Origin: Tenrec ecaudatus
Taxonomy: Eukaryota > Chordata > Mammalia > Afrosoricida > Tenrecidae
Assembly: GCF_050624435.1 (NCBI RefSeq)
Contig: NC_134542.1
Location: 15,681,997 to 15,745,996, forward strand
DNA: 64,000 bases
Direction of reading: 5' to 3'
The notes below the pieces were generated by a model. That model had not been told where the DNA came from, did no database searches, and saw nothing but the letters and a program-made list of their open reading frames with translations. Numbering within the stretch: the stretch's first letter is position 1; each line of letters begins with the position of its first letter. The position numbers and the translations under genes were made by a program. Shown here in pieces: positions 22,754 to 35,819 of this stretch.

Positions 22754-24352
22754 TTATAAAGTTGAATGATACCACAGAATTTGAGTCCACCTTATTCTAA
22801 TGCTGTGGTTTTGTTTAGTTTTAACAGAGGTCTAGGTTCATGTGACTATTCCCACAGTCAGAATACATGATGGTCCTACCACCCTCAAGCCCCTCACATT
22901 GTGCCATTGTATTCACGTCATCTCCTCACGTCTAAACCCTAGCAACTATCTCTTCCACTAGTAAGTTTTGCTTTTTCTAAACTAGCAGCTAAGTGGAGTT
23001 CTACTGTGTGTCGCCTGGTGGGCTTGGCTTCTTCAGTCTGTATGCAATGCCTTGAGACGGATCCAAGGAGACACACCCATCGCTGGTTTGCTCCCTTGCT
23101 CCGTAGTAGTCCCGTGTGTGGGCAAGTGGCCTTGCTTTCTCAAAGTTTGCTTTCCGCCCTCTTTGTTATTAGGAAAGCCCTACATTGGTGCTGGTTTTCA
23201 TTTACTGAAAGAAATTTGAAGAGGAATTTTGCTTTTTTTTTTTTTAAAAAAAGGTGAGAAGCAAAACTAGCATCAGCCTCTGTTTTGCAGCGAGCTCTTA
23301 ATTAAGGAGACAGCTTGTAGCTGAGGCCCTTCCTGGAAAGCACACGCAGCATCAGGCCGCCATAGCGGTGCCCTGCGTCTGTGAACGCTGTGTGTTAGTA
23401 GTGCTGCTGTAGGTTTGACAAGCCATTTGGTCTGATTTGGCAGTCATGTGTTTGGTTGTTGTTGAGAACAAAACAGGTCAGAACATCGAGCAATGTGCCA
23501 GTCTCTACATGTCCACGCATAAACATGCTTTTAAACAGCAACATCATCTCCCGATGAGTAACTGCACGCACTTTACATAACCATGCCCGGTGTCGTCGTT
23601 TCCAGACGTCACGATTGGACGTCATGTTGCAGTGAACGTCTTCCTACACAGAGCCTTTCTGTGTATGCAGGATTATTTCCTTGGGGTAGTACTGCTGAAT
23701 TAGAGCATGACGTCCTAAAGGTCTGCCATAAACAGTTGACTTGAACAACCAGATGATTCCGAGCACTGTTCCCTGCAAGTTGAAAATCCACGTACAACTT
23801 TGCTCCTTCTCACCCACACTTACCTGCTGATAACCGACTGCTGTCCCGTGACCTTAAGATGACATGCGCCTTCCTGAGGCGCTGCTTCCGTGGGAGCTGG
23901 GTGATGTGTCTGCACTCACACAGGAGCTGCGCCGTCAGCACAGGACAGCAAAGAGTGTTCACGTGCTGCGGAGGTGGTTGGCACCTTGCTGGCATGACTG
24001 ACAGCTTCACAATTGCCCTTTTCTCTTTTACAGTGGTCATTTAGGCAAGACTCATTCATCTTGAAATGATGGGCAGAAAACTCAACCTGTGATACTTCTG
24101 GTGTATTCCTAAATTCTTTCCAAAGGGTTTTACCGCCCTCTATGTACATAAGCATAAAGTCGCTGCCCTGGCATCCCTGACATAAAAACACCTTAGCAAT
24201 TCTGATTGTTGGAATAGGCGATTTTGGCTTGTTGTGCATTTTTCAGGTCGAGTGTTTGTGTTCAGTCATTGCTGTGCTTTTTGAGTGACTTGGGGATGAA
24301 CCCATTTCTAGAGGCAAGGTGATCGCGACCAGTTCTTCGTTTCTCTTTCTAG
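22754..24352. other. FARSB intron before coding exon 7
   Basis: A 107-codon - strand frame at 23916-24239 has fairly even composition but no family I know. No repeat stands out. Confidence 0.4.
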
Positions 24353-24508
24353 ACGTCGGTGCCAGGAACTACAGGCACCTCTGTGCTGTGTATTACAACA
24401 GGAACCCTGGGTTTGAGATTATCCACGGGCTGCTGGACAGGATCATGCAGCTGCTCCAGGTGCCTCCAGGGGAGAAGAAGGGCGGCTACACCATCAGAGC
24501 TTCGGAAG
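24353..24508 (+). CDS. FARSB: FARSB coding exon 7 of window
   Basis: The acceptor is TCTCTTTCTAG and the donor is GTAAGG. It completes Asp and encodes [20 protein letters not shown], then [20 protein letters not shown] and [11 protein letters not shown], with one base of Gly left for the last exon. Confidence 0.96.
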
Positions 24509-24789
24509 GTAAGGCAGCGCTCGGCCTGAGCTCGTGATGGTGGGACGCTGGGCAAAGCCCTCTTCCTTGTAGAGCCTTCTGGTATGACTGGGGCAAGGTG
24601 AGGGTAAGGCCTACCTGCAGTTCATCATTAATATTTTTTCAGAAATTATTCCTTTGCCTTCCAGCTTTTTAGGAGCTCTTATAAGCATTACATAACATGC
24701 CTTTTCCCCCACCAAGCTATAGTGACTCCTTTCATTATACAGCTAATATATGTTGATCTCCTTTATAAAAGTCAGATTTTTACAGTCGT

Positions 24790-24930
24790 CTTGATGAGCA
24801 TTGGACTAACCCCAAGGTCAGCTGTTCAAACCCACCAGGGAAAAGTGAGGCTGACTGCTGTCATAAAGATGCCCAACCTAATGTAGGGTTGCCATGAATC
24901 AGCTTCAACTCACCAGCACTGGGTAGTGTA
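24790..24930 (+). repeat. AfroSINE, decayed
   Basis: CCAAGGTCAGCTGTTCAAAC CC and GGGTTGCCATGAATCAGCTT; parts of the middle are deleted. Confidence 0.65.
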
Positions 24931-24964
24931 TGATACTGTCATTTCAATCTCATGTACATCATTT

Positions 24965-25300
24965 ATTTTTAAACAGTTTTATTGGAACATAATCCACATA
25001 TTGAATCCCATATATTTTAGCACCAAGACAGAGGATATATTCTGATGATTGTACATAATTTCCATGTGCTAGTTTGGTTTGGAGTGGTGCTGTGTGATTT
25101 TTTTCCATTGTTAAATGCATTCATAAGCTGTAACTGCTTCTGATGTGATTTAAGATTTTTTTTAGGCCAACTTATTATAGTAGTTTTTCGTATAATATGA
25201 ATATTTACAAACTCAGACTTGAAGCTCCTTTTCAATCTACTTTGCCTGTCGGGGTAAACTTCTGTAATGCTAATAAAGTTTTGCATGTAACACTTATGAA
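24965..25300 (-). repeat. Old LINE 3' fragment
   Basis: AACAGTTTTATTGGAACATA resembles the antisense tail of old mammalian L1 3' UTRs. The rest is AT-rich and too diverged to name. Confidence 0.35.
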
Positions 25301-25584
25301 ATGTCTAAGATTGATGAATTAGAGACGTCATGGTCGATGTTTTGATCTACATGGTCGGTCCAGACCAGCCAATAGTATGTTGTGTTTCATAGACTTTCTT
25401 AGAGAAGGGGGAACGGTATTACCTGCCCCTGGCCCATCATCATCAGGGGCTGTGCCAGCCTCCCTGGAGTCCTGGACTGTGCTTCTAGGAGCCAACAAAA
25501 AAGGTGTGTCATTATAAATCCATGTGTCACGATAAATCTCACATTTGCATTACGGTGTTAATTAAAACTACCAAAAGTATCACA

Positions 25585-25852
25585 GATGACCAGAAAGAAT
25601 GGCCCAATCTGTCTTGGAGGAAGGACAGTCATTGAGAATGATCCTTAAAAGGAAGGAAAGCTAGACTTCCTGTCTCGTGTTATCAGGAGAGACAAGTCCC
25701 TAGAAAGGCCATCATACTTGGTAAAGTCAAGGGTCAGTAAAAAAGAGACCCCTTGGCTACATCACGGGGCTCAAACATAGCCGTGCGGATGGCGCGTGAG
25801 TGGGCTGCGGTGGGTCAGAACTAGCTCAGGAGCACCCAACAACCAACGGTTT
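25585..25852 (+). repeat. RTE-type LINE 3' end
   Basis: AATCTGTCTTGGAGGAAGGA, CAAGTCCCTAGAAAGGCCAT and GGATGGCGCGTGAGTGGGC follow the same order as the 38715 copy. It ends GAGCACCCAACAACCAAC. Confidence 0.7.
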
Positions 25853-28174
25853 CCACAGGGATTTCTCAATCTGCTGATCTAATGTCCATTACTATTGTCC
25901 TTTTTCTGTGCTTAAAACAAGGCCTAAAATCGTACCTTGTCAAAATAAGCCCACAGCAAAGCTGATGTGTGTTATTCTTTGTCCCTTTCATCTCATTCTT
26001 TGTCTCTGTGTACAGGGGGCTTCAGAAAGCTCGTGGAAAGATGGGATGAAAGGATAACGGAAGTTTTGAAGCCCCTTGTCTGTGCATATATACACATGCA
26101 CACAGCCTTATGTCCACAAGCAAGGAGCACACTTGGCTCCCAGACTCTAAGTAAGCCTGGAAACATACACATTTGATTGCTGGAGCCTCTTTAGCTACCT
26201 CCGTTATCTTGCATCTTGGCGTTTTGTCTGCTAGAAAAAAGGTCTTCAAAGTACACAGCCGTAGAGGAGAAACAAATTAAAGGCTGCTATCTCCTGCCAG
26301 TCCTGATGATGGGGTTGTCTTCTATTACTCTGACATATGGTTTACTTTTTAATAATTAAAAATCCCTGCTGGTTTGGAAGTTATAATTGGACTAAGCCTG
26401 AGCACCAGAGAGCCCTGCTAATGTCGGCTATATTGACAGTTGGACCGCATTTCTGCCCTGTGTCACTGACTGAGCCTGCCTCCTTTGTGCCGCCTGCGGT
26501 GGTGGCAGGGCTGAGAGGGAGGGCTGCACTCCCCCCTGAGAACCTGGCTTCTCTCCACAGACGAAGACACCGGGGGCCCACTTGCTGGACTGCCGCATTG
26601 ATCCTGAGGAGTTTGGTTGACATTGGAGGGCAACCTTGCCTGCAGAAGGCCTTGGGCAGCCCGAGCTGTGTGTGCACCACGGGCGCACGGTCCACAGGGG
26701 CTTGTATTTGCTGAGCACACTTGCAATGAAAAGCACAGAATGTGAGCAAGGGATTGCCGAGCCAGTGCTAGAATGAGGTCAATGTGGAGGGAAGACAAAA
26801 AAGAGGAAGGAAGGGCTGCCTTCTCAGCCTCCTGCATGGTGCTTTCTGGTTTCAAACGGGCGTTAATGCTTTAGTGGCATTTGATCAGATTATTATAGCA
26901 TATATATTTTTTTTTTCGGGTTTCTTCCCCTTCGTTTTTGTGGTTTACTGCAAACTAAATTATGTATGTTAAAATGCATTTACCCTTTTTCACAAACCAC
27001 TTCTGGGCAAGGAAAAGTCTCAGCATTTCTGTGTTCAGAGCAGTTATGTGGTTGCTAGGCGAATCAGCGGCAAAAATAATTTCTTATACAACGTCGTGGG
27101 CTTTGTATGTGATTGGCTACGTTGACTTCAGAGTGTGGTCTCCTCCCCACACCCCTTTAATTTATTATCACTTTTAGTTTTGATTACTCACAGTTCTATA
27201 GAAAACTTGAGTTTAGCTGCAGATGAGCCCTCTGATGAAGGACAGATGTCTTAGTGCTTTTCCGTGTGACATGTGTAGTTTGCATTGTGCTCACAGTTCT
27301 TCTCGTGCGACACAAAGGGGCCTGGTGCGCGATCTGCTCGCTTTGTCCTGCACTGTAGGGGATGCACAGGTCGCGTAGGCCTGTCTGTTACTCTGCACCT
27401 AAGCGATCGTTGACCTGACCTGTAGGTCTTGCCTTTTTCTCTCTTTAGGAACACCCGGGAAAGATTTCAAAGCCTAAAAAATATGGGTGAAATTGTAATG
27501 TTTCCCAGGACTTCACACTGGTTGTTCGTGTAATCTGAGCTGGGAACTGTATGTGAAAAATGCATAGGGGACAACTCAACGTACAGGTGGTTTTATTTGC
27601 ACAGAACTTCTGTGCCAGACTAGAGAGTGCGTCCATGTGGGGTTCCCATCGGCAGAAACGTCACTCTCTCCAGGCAGCAAGGTTTTTAAAATCTTGGAAG
27701 TTTGGAAGCTTCCTGATCTTAATCTTCTGTGTCAAAATTGCCCTCATGCCTTGGGTTCAAAATGGTGTATTCACCATGGCTGCAGTAGTGACCCCTCTGT
27801 CAGGACCCCAGTGTGACTGTCAGTAGTTGTCCACCAGCTCTGGTTGTGTGCCTGGGGGGAGGGGGTTGGTGCTGCTCCTGCAGAGGTGTCCACTCACGCC
27901 GCCCCATTTGTTCTGGACCAGCATTGCTTTTCTGGGAGCAAACTGGCACGTGGACTGCCCTTCCTGCCCCCTCCAGGTGGACACTGCTGGATCCCCGGCT
28001 TCTTCTCCCCAGAGAAGCCATCTGACTTGCTTTGCTCTCAATTACCCCATCATGAACGTGTATGGTTAATATCTCGGTGTGGGTGCTCTACCTGCAGAAG
28101 AGTATACGTAAAAGAGCAAGCGTAAGACCTAGTCCTCTTATCCGTTGCAGGCTTACGAATAACTCAATAAAGTT
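25853..28174. other. FARSB intron, little recognised
   Basis: Only the palindromic MITE at 26014-26076 is clear. Overlapping frames at 26337-26855 lie in GC-richer sequence without domain patterns. Confidence 0.4.
26014..26076. mobile_element. Short palindromic MITE-like element
   Basis: About 62 bp running from AGGGGGCTTCAGAAAGCTCG to its inverted counterpart TTTTGAAGCCCCTT. It belongs to a family of 60-80 bp palindromes whose ends read GGGGCTTCAAAAAGTTCGTG; four more lie in this window. Confidence 0.6.
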
Positions 28175-29600
28175 CTTTTTTTTAAATAATTTTATTGGGG
28201 GCTGTATAACTTGTCACAATCCATCATCCATCCATTTTGTCAAGCACATGTGTACAATTGTTGCCATCATCATTTTCAAAATATTTTCTTTCTACTTGAG
28301 CCCTTGGTATTAGCTCCTCAATTTTCCCCCCTCCCTTTCCCACCCTCACTCCTGAACCCTTCATAATTTATAAATTACTATTATTTTTTCATGTCTTACA
28401 CTGACTGATGTCTCCCTTTACCCACTTTTCTGTTGTCCGTCCCCCAGCAAGGGGGTTATATATAGATCATTGTGATCGGTTCCCCTTTTCTCCCCCCACC
28501 TTTCCCTTACTCTCCTGTTATGGCTACTCTCATTATTGATCCTGAGGGGTTTATCTGTCCTGGATTCCCTGTGTTTCCAGCTCTGATCTGTACCAGTGTA
28601 CATGCTCTGTTCTAGCTGGATTTGTAAGGTAGAATTGAGATCATGATAGTGCGGGGAGTGGGGGGAAACATTAAAGAACTAGAGCAGTGATTCTCAACCC
28701 CTGTGGGGGGTCGAATGACCCTTTCACATGGGTCGCCCGATTCTTAACAGTAGCAAAATTACAGTTATGAAATAGCAAATGAAAATAATTTTATGGTTGG
28801 GGGTCACCACAACATGAGGAACTGTATGAAAGGGTTGTGGCATTAGGAAGGTTGAAAACCACTGAACTAGAGGAAAGTAGTATGTTTCATTGGTGCTACA
28901 GTGCACCCTGTCTAGCTCGTCTCCTCCCTGCGAACCTTCTGTAAGGGGATGGATGTCCAGTTGCCTACAAATGGGCTTTGGTTCTCACTCTACACTTCTT
29001 CTCATTCACAATGATAGGATTTTTTTGTTGTTTGATGCCTGGTACCTGATCCCATCGATACCTCGTGATCACACCGACTGGTGTGTTTCTTCTATGTGGG
29101 CTGTGTTGCTTCTCAACTAGATGGCCGCTTGTTTATCTTCAAGCCTTTAAGACCCCAGACACTATATCTTTTGATAGCCAGGCACCATCAACTTTCTTCA
29201 CATTTGCTTATGCACCTTCTTTGTCATCAGTGATCGTGTCAGGAAAGTGCGCACCATAGAATGCCAGGTTTATAGAACAAGATGTTCTTGCTTTGAGGGA
29301 GTCCATCTGCTACCTTAATACTAAACCTATACATATATGCACATAGATCTATTTCTCCATCATCCTATATAAATATATTTACATATGTACATGCTTGTAT
29401 TTAGAGCTCTATAAATGCCCTTTGCCTTCTAGCTCTTTCCTCTATTTCCTTTTACTTTCCTCTTGTCCCACTATCATGTTCAACCTTCATTTGGGTTTCT
29501 GTAATTCTTCTCGGTTACATTGCCCTCGATCAAGCCCTGCCAGGCCTCCTACACCCTCCTTGCCATCGATTTCAGATCACTTGTTCCCTTGTCAAATAGA
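28175..29600 (-). repeat. LINE 3' region carrying a nested SPIN-like MITE
   Basis: It begins TTTTTTTAAATAATTTTATT and contains CAAGCCTTTAAGACCCCAGA, as in the 18978 copy. The hAT element at 28685-28864 is inserted in it. Confidence 0.8.
28685..28864 (+). mobile_element. SPIN-like hAT MITE, 180 bp, perfect 8-bp target duplication
   Basis: The element begins CAGTGATTCTCAACC and ends GGTTGAAAACCACTG. AACTAGAG stands on both sides (28677-28684 and 28865-28872). It interrupts a LINE copy exactly at a site whose unbroken form is seen in the related LINE at about 47917-47945 (AAGAACTAGAAGAAAG). The interior is a deleted version of the longer copies. Confidence 0.93.
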
Positions 29601-30107
29601 ATTCTTAAGTTCAAACAAATGTTAACTGTTCACTTTAACTTTATAACTTTGCTGAGTAACAATGTTGTTTACATAAATTATAACCTAGCATACTTGATAG
29701 GCCAATTATCATCAATATATAAATAGATAGTAATAGCTTCATCCAAAATTATTTGAGTTACTGCTTTATAATTTTTTTAGTGAATTTAACTTTTTATTTT
29801 AACTTTTGCTTGATAGGAAAAATAACTTGGATATAGCCAATGTTTTTTCTTCTTTGTAATACTTGACATAACTAGTGATAGATTAAATAGCTATTTTGAG
29901 TTAAATCCTTTATGCGTGATTCTCAGAGCCCGTGTCACACACAAAAGCCCAAATGCTCCCACAGAAACAGCACCCGTGGGCAGCCATAACCACTGCAGCC
30001 CACTTCCCATGCATGACTGATGTCCAGTGTTTGCCTCAGTACCATTGGGCCAGCCTGCCCTTGTGTGTCTTCTATGCCAGTGCCCCTGGTGTGGTATCCA
30101 GGGCAGC

Positions 30108-30305
30108 CCACCCTGTTGTCATAGAGTTAATTCCAGCTCATGTGGACCTGGTGGGACAAAGTAGAACTCTTCCCCCGCCGCCCCCCCCCAGGTTTCTAAG
30201 GCTGTTGCTCTTATGCACACAGGCAGCCACCTTATTCTCTCTCAGAGCAGCTTTGAACTGCTGGCCTTTGTAAGCAGCTGAGTGCTTAACCAGTCCACCA
30301 CCAGC
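30108..30305 (-). repeat. AfroSINE, antisense
   Basis: AGAGTTAATTCCAGCTCATG through GCTTAACCAGTCCACCACCA, with a C-run expansion near 30180. Confidence 0.75.
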
Positions 30306-30784
30306 AAGGACTTCCTCAGAGAGACTAATTCAAATTCCAAGAAAGAAGATTTTGTCAAGTAGGCTTGCACCATGGAGGACCACAGCCATTGTAATAGCTG
30401 GACTTTTTTTGCCCATCCTCCCAAGAACTAGAGTGCACCCCAGTTGAGGAAACGTGCTAGAATAGAAGGCATGTTTGAGTGTGACTCAAATCAACTACAT
30501 GAACTAGCCACATAATAATAATGGGAGAAATGTGATGTCACTGCTTTTAGTTATCTAATGTTGCTAGCACAGAAAGATCACAAATGGACTCCTTTAACAA
30601 AATAATATTCTCACAAGTTAGCAGACGAGAATTCCGAATTTCTGTCCCCGTTGGCTCTTGGGGAAGGTCTTTTTCTGTTCCGAGCTTCTGCCGCTGGGCA
30701 GGCTCGTCGCTTCACAGCTCTCTTCTCCCATCTTTGTTTGTTCACCTGCTTGTTCGGTCTCTTCTCTGTAGCAACCCGGGAGGG

Positions 30785-30935
30785 TCCTGAGAATCGGCCC
30801 TTGTGGACTCTGAGGCTATAAATTTTTACAGGATCAGACAGCCTCATGTTTCTCCCATTCAGCAGTTGATGGGTTCAAACTGCCGACCTTGTGGTTAGTT
30901 GCCCATTGCTTGACCCAGTACCCTACCATAGCTCC
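30785..30935 (-). repeat. AfroSINE, antisense, tail lost
   Basis: GGTTCAAACTGCCGACCTTG TGGTTAG and CCTACCATAGCTCC mark the head half. Confidence 0.7.
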
Positions 30936-31944
30936 CTCAGGAAGGAGCAGTTATATGGGCAAAACTTGGCAGCATCCTGTGTGGTACACTGGTGTGTGCT
31001 GCTGAGTATTGGGGAAGAAAGACCCTCTGGTGCTCTGTGAATTCCTGGAGAATGTGTCCTGGTATATTAGATGTCAGCCCTCTTAAGTGGCCAATCCAGT
31101 TCTTCAATGGATGGGAGGGTTAGAAGAATTGATGGTGGGTGGGTAGAGATAGGTAAACATCTTGAGTGAATCCCTCGGGTGGATAAATGTGGGGCGGGCT
31201 GCTGCATACACGACCCTCGCTTCACTCTGGCATTAGCATGAGAGAGAAAGAAATGCCTGTCTTTCATCAAGCCACTGGTATGCAGGGTTTCTCTTTCACA
31301 AAGACTAAACTAATCCTAATTTACAGATTATATTTTAATTTTTACCCGCTTGCTACCCAGCTCTAAGATTACTAAGTCAGGTTTGAAGCCGGCAGCTAAG
31401 TGATTTGAAAATTAACTCTTCGTCATAGCATTTTCATATTCTCTCGTGCGAGCCCCTGCCTGCCAGTGTGGAGCCCCTCTGGTTGGAACACAGTTCACAT
31501 GGCCGTCAGCAGCTTGCTCTGCTACCCGTTCCCGTGTGGTCTCGGCCCACCGCCCGCAAGCAACTTGGCTCCTGGAGATACTTGCGTCTTGTTGCCCTCC
31601 AGGCTGTTGGCGCTAACCACAGGCTTTGCTTTCCAGTTTTCATCTTTACAACTAACGAACACACTGGCCATTCCCTCGTCTGTGTTTTGGAGCATCGGAC
31701 GCCATAGTATTATCTGGCTCCCACCTATAAGCTTTAACAGCCTCCCTCCCCTAAAACAAGCTAAACCAACTTTTGTGTATATACATCAGAAGTAGAGTTT
31801 TGCAGCAGAAATAAGGATGCACACACAACCGTCCTTTGTCAGACCTATGTGTATCTGCAGGTCCACCTGTTCCACCTGTGTGTGTGTGTACAGGCTCATG
31901 TCTTCAAAAGAGTTGAACCACCCTTACAGGGATCAGGACATGGC

Positions 31945-32045
31945 GATCACGCTTCTCTGTACAGTTACTTTCACTGGCTGCTCAAGGGGGCAGTTCTGCC
32001 TGCCTTGAGGGGCGGTGAGTCGGCACTGATTTGATGACAGGGTCT
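31945..32045 (+). repeat. AfroSINE tail fragment
   Basis: CAAGGGGGCAGTTCTGCCTG and GAGTCGGCACTGATTTGATG. Confidence 0.55.
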
Positions 32046-32149
32046 AGCGAGAGCACAGCTCTGAGCTTCTGTTGTGATGAGGTGGCTCAACAGCTGCCAG
32101 TCTCTCTGGCTGTGGGACTTTTTAGGGAAACCAGCCCATTGTGCGTGGA

Positions 32150-32328
32150 CAGGTGATTACTCAGAAACATCAGGCACGTAAGGATGCCTTGATACGTCTA
32201 GGTATTGGGAAATCAAGAGTACCAGAAGTAGCTTGCCACATCTTCGTCTGCAGACTGGCTGGTGGATTTGAACTGTCAACCGTTCGATTAATAGTTGAGC
32301 TCTTATCCACTGTGCCACTAGGTTTCCG
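32150..32328 (-). repeat. AfroSINE, antisense
   Basis: GGTGGATTTGAACTGTCAAC CGTT and CTTATCCACTGTGCCACTAG; a second copy follows directly. Confidence 0.7.
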
Positions 32329-32341
32329 GAGTCTGTCTGAT

Positions 32342-32535
32342 AAACAAAAACCAAACTCACTGCCTTCAAGTCTGTTCTGACTCATAGTGACCCTTTAGGA
32401 CAGGGTAGAACCGGGGCCCCGGTGGGTTTACAGGAGCCGAAAGCCTCATCTTTCCTATGGAGTGGTTGGCAGGTTTGAACCAGCGACCTTATGGTTAACA
32501 ACCCACCTCTTCATCCACTTAGGTTACTAAGATCC
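32342..32535 (-). repeat. AfroSINE, antisense, near full length
   Basis: AACCAAACTCACTGCCTTCA through ATGGTTAACAACCCACCTCT. Confidence 0.85.
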
Positions 32536-32559
32536 CTCACTATAATTCACCTTAGAAGG

Positions 32560-32812
32560 GAGACAGCCGATATTATAAAATAGTAAAATTAAAATAATTT
32601 ATAAATTAGCAAGGGTTCATGAGGGTGGTTGGTTTTGGAGGAGAGAGGGGGAAAAAGAGGAACAGATACCAAGGGCTGAAGTAGAAAGAAAATGTTTGGG
32701 AAATGATGATGGCAACATAAGTACAAATATGCTTGATGCAATTGATCTATGGGTTGTGATAAGAGCTGTACGAGCCCCCAATAAAATGACTTATTAAAAT
32801 TTCAAAAATTAC
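32560..32812 (+). repeat. LINE 3' end, sense copy
   Basis: It reads through GATGATGGCAACATAAGTAC to GAGCCCCCAATAAAATGACT and then an A-rich tail and a TA microsatellite, so it is the sense form of the TTTATTGGGGGC family. Confidence 0.8.
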
Positions 32813-32835
32813 ATATATATATATATATATATATA
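32813..32835. repeat. (AT)n microsatellite
   Basis: About 11 AT units directly after the A-rich tail of a LINE, where microsatellites often arise. Confidence 0.9.
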
Positions 32836-35819
32836 GTTCACCTTAGTCACTCAAAACTAATACATGAAATCTAATACTTTGTCAGTGGTCAAGTACCAAG
32901 ATGAGATTAACAGTGGGACATTACATTTGGGGAACAATCATAGTAGAGGTGTCTGGCTGACAGCTGAAAGGAGCCTTGGTGACACCACCATTCGGCACTC
33001 ACTTGCTTCCAAAAGGGTGACAGCAGATTGAAGCTTGAAGATTACAATCTGGACCCACCCCCCTACCCCCCCATGGGTACTAGCACTCGCCCATCGGCTC
33101 TCCAGTCCCCGGCAGTGCGGTGATACTGCCTGGGGTACTGGCTGCACTTCAAGGTAGAGGTGGTGAGTCATTAGAGCCATTTTTGTTATAAAATGTGTTT
33201 AGTTTGAAACTAGGGGTTTGCAAGCCTGAAGTGAACCACTGACCCAGAGCTTTAAAACTATAGCCTTGGCCGTCTGGGCCAGTGGCACACGCCCAGTGGC
33301 TCGCCTCAGCTCCAGCTTGCTCCCTGGCCCTGAGATGGCTCGTTTGGGGCACATCTCCTTGCCTTGTGCACCCGCCTCCCACGGGCGTCAGGGAGGCTCT
33401 GCTGCACAGCAGATGGCAGGAGCGGAGCAGAATGTGGAGTGGAGTGTATTTGTTTCCTTCCTTTCCACAAATCTCTGTCGGCTTCACGATGACATGTTAG
33501 GAGGGAGTCTTACTTCAAGTTGGCCAAGGATGTCATGTGAAGCCCCAGGTGCAGTGCTGTCTCCTCAGCAATCAGCCCGCAGCAGGCGGTGGTGGTTGGG
33601 CGCAGGCTGTGATTGTGGAGAAAGCAGCCGGCTCCTCGTGTTTGTCCCTCGGGTAACAAACAGGAAAAAGCTGTGTGCCAGCCCTGGAGAGGAGGGTGCT
33701 CCTTCCTTTGTGTTTTGATGATCTTATTTTAAATCCATCTACGGGTTTGTAAGCAGTGTGAAGATGCCTAGAGTAATTATTTCGGTGTCGGCCGAGTATA
33801 GAATGTAATGAATGATACAGTATGTAGGCCTGGAAGATTTGGAAACATCTTGGAGGCACTTTTGTAAACCACAATAAAAGCCCTTCGGCAATCCACCATT
33901 GCGGTTGAGGCAGATGTAAAACTGCACTTTGATGGAGCACCTCGAAGCTCATGCCACATTTGACCCTCCTTCAGCCTCTGAAAAGTGTGTGTGTGTTTAT
34001 GAGACACAACCTGATATAGATTAGAATCCAGAATAAATCCTATGTTTCCCTAGCATATTGTGTGTGCGCACATGTGTGTGCTTGGGGTCAAAGTTCACAT
34101 GGCAAAGTAAGGTCCGGTTTACTGATTGTATACATTGTTCCAGGCACGGTGCCAGTGTTCTGATTATGTCCCTTCCGCTTGGGTGCTTTCTTCCCAAAGG
34201 CTCTCGCTTCCCTTTCCTTGCCGCCTCCTCTTCGCTTTGGGGGAGCAGTACAAAACTCACTGTTGAAGGGAACACGTGACTCACAAGTTCCGCCTGTTCC
34301 TTTGACGCCGAGCTAATACTTGGCCGGAAGGGCTGCAGAAACCGCTCACCTTCGGTGACAGCCTCCTGGGTCCCTGTGGTCTCTGCTCGTCTACAAGATC
34401 TGGCCTGTTTAGGAATTGAAGGTTTCGTTTGTATTTTCTTCCAGCCTAACCCGACCTTCCATCCTGTCTCTGGTTATCTTGGTAGCGATAACCAGGCACC
34501 ATCCAGCTCTTCTGATCGCAGCTTAGAAGCTGAGGCTCTAAGTCTCATGGAGTCGATTTCTGGGAGCTTCTGGTGACCCTTGTTTTCTTTAGCTCCTTGT
34601 GGGCAGAGACCAGTTGTTTCCATGGAAACTTGCAGGCACTGCTCACACACTGGGATGTGGGATGTGATTTTAGTGGCCTGTGTGACGCCAGCTGGCTACG
34701 TTATCCCATGAGGCTCTGGTCCCTGTAAGCCACTCCTGTGAGGTGGCAGGTGTCTGGGAAGCCCCCTGTGTGGCTGGTTATATAAGAAGGCTTCAAAAAG
34801 TTCACAGAAAAATGGAATTCCCCACAAACTTTTTAAAAGCCCCACATACCTACAGCAGCAGCCCTAAAACACTTCCCGCTTGCTCTTTCCGTACCTGCCC
34901 CGCCCATGGACTAAGGTCCCTTGGAAATGTCAAAAGGCCATGGAAGTAAATTCCAGATTCCTCTGCACAAATTAACCTGGAAAATTTGGGAGTTGGGGTT
35001 ATCAATACACAGCCATAAGCAGAGCGTGGTCATTCAGAAAATGCCTTTACTGAAGGCATTTGTTTCTCAACTGGCTAGAAGCCTGTGTCCTCTGGGCTTG
35101 GCTGATGACCTTTCAAGAATAAGGCTCTACAGGATCCTCTCTTTGTTGGTAATCCCGAGATTGCCCGGTCCTGTCTCCCCGTAAAGCTGCTGTGAACACA
35201 GCACCCTCTGAGCGCCCCATGCTGTGGGGCGAAGGAGGTGCCCGGTCTCCTCACGTCCAGCGCGTCAGCTGTGAGAGTTAATGCTGTCTGCAGGTGTGTT
35301 GGGATTAGCACTGTAAAGTTGGGTAAGGGCTTTTCTTTCTTTGATCTCAGAAGGGGATGAAAGATAGCCATTAAACTCAAGGGATTAGGTCTCCTCTCTT
35401 TAAAGACTTTGGGTACCATAAATATTTCACTTCAGAGGTGAGGTAAAGCATTGTATACATCTGGGGGAAAGTAGGTGTTTTATATTACCAGTTGGAAATT
35501 ATTCAGTCCCCACCTACAAATTAAATGGTCTTTACAGAGATGTTTTCTCCCACCCCAAAGTATTAGAGAATCTGAAAGGTGTGTGTGCTAATGTCCCCCC
35601 ACCCCCAGCCTTAAACCGTTTTTCTCTCCCTTTATAAAGTGAGTGTCTCATCGACATTGGGCCTTCTCCCATTTGGCTCACGCACTTTTGTAGAATTCAG
35701 TCTAACGCGCTGAGAACTACCTTTAAAAAGGACACCGTGTCACAAATGTTGACCATAAGTGTGCATTCGAGCCTCCTTAGCACAGGCTGTGATTCTGATG
35801 TGCTGACGCTTGTCTTCAG
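32836..35819. other. FARSB intron, little recognised
   Basis: One palindromic MITE (34786-34844) is seen. The 150-codon + frame at 33266-33718 lies opposite other frames and looks non-coding. Confidence 0.4.
34786..34844. mobile_element. Short palindromic MITE-like element
   Basis: The left arm is AAGGCTTCAAAAAGTTCAC and the right arm CAAACTTTTTAAAAGCCCC, with AATGGAATTC between. It is the cleanest palindrome of the five copies. Confidence 0.6.
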
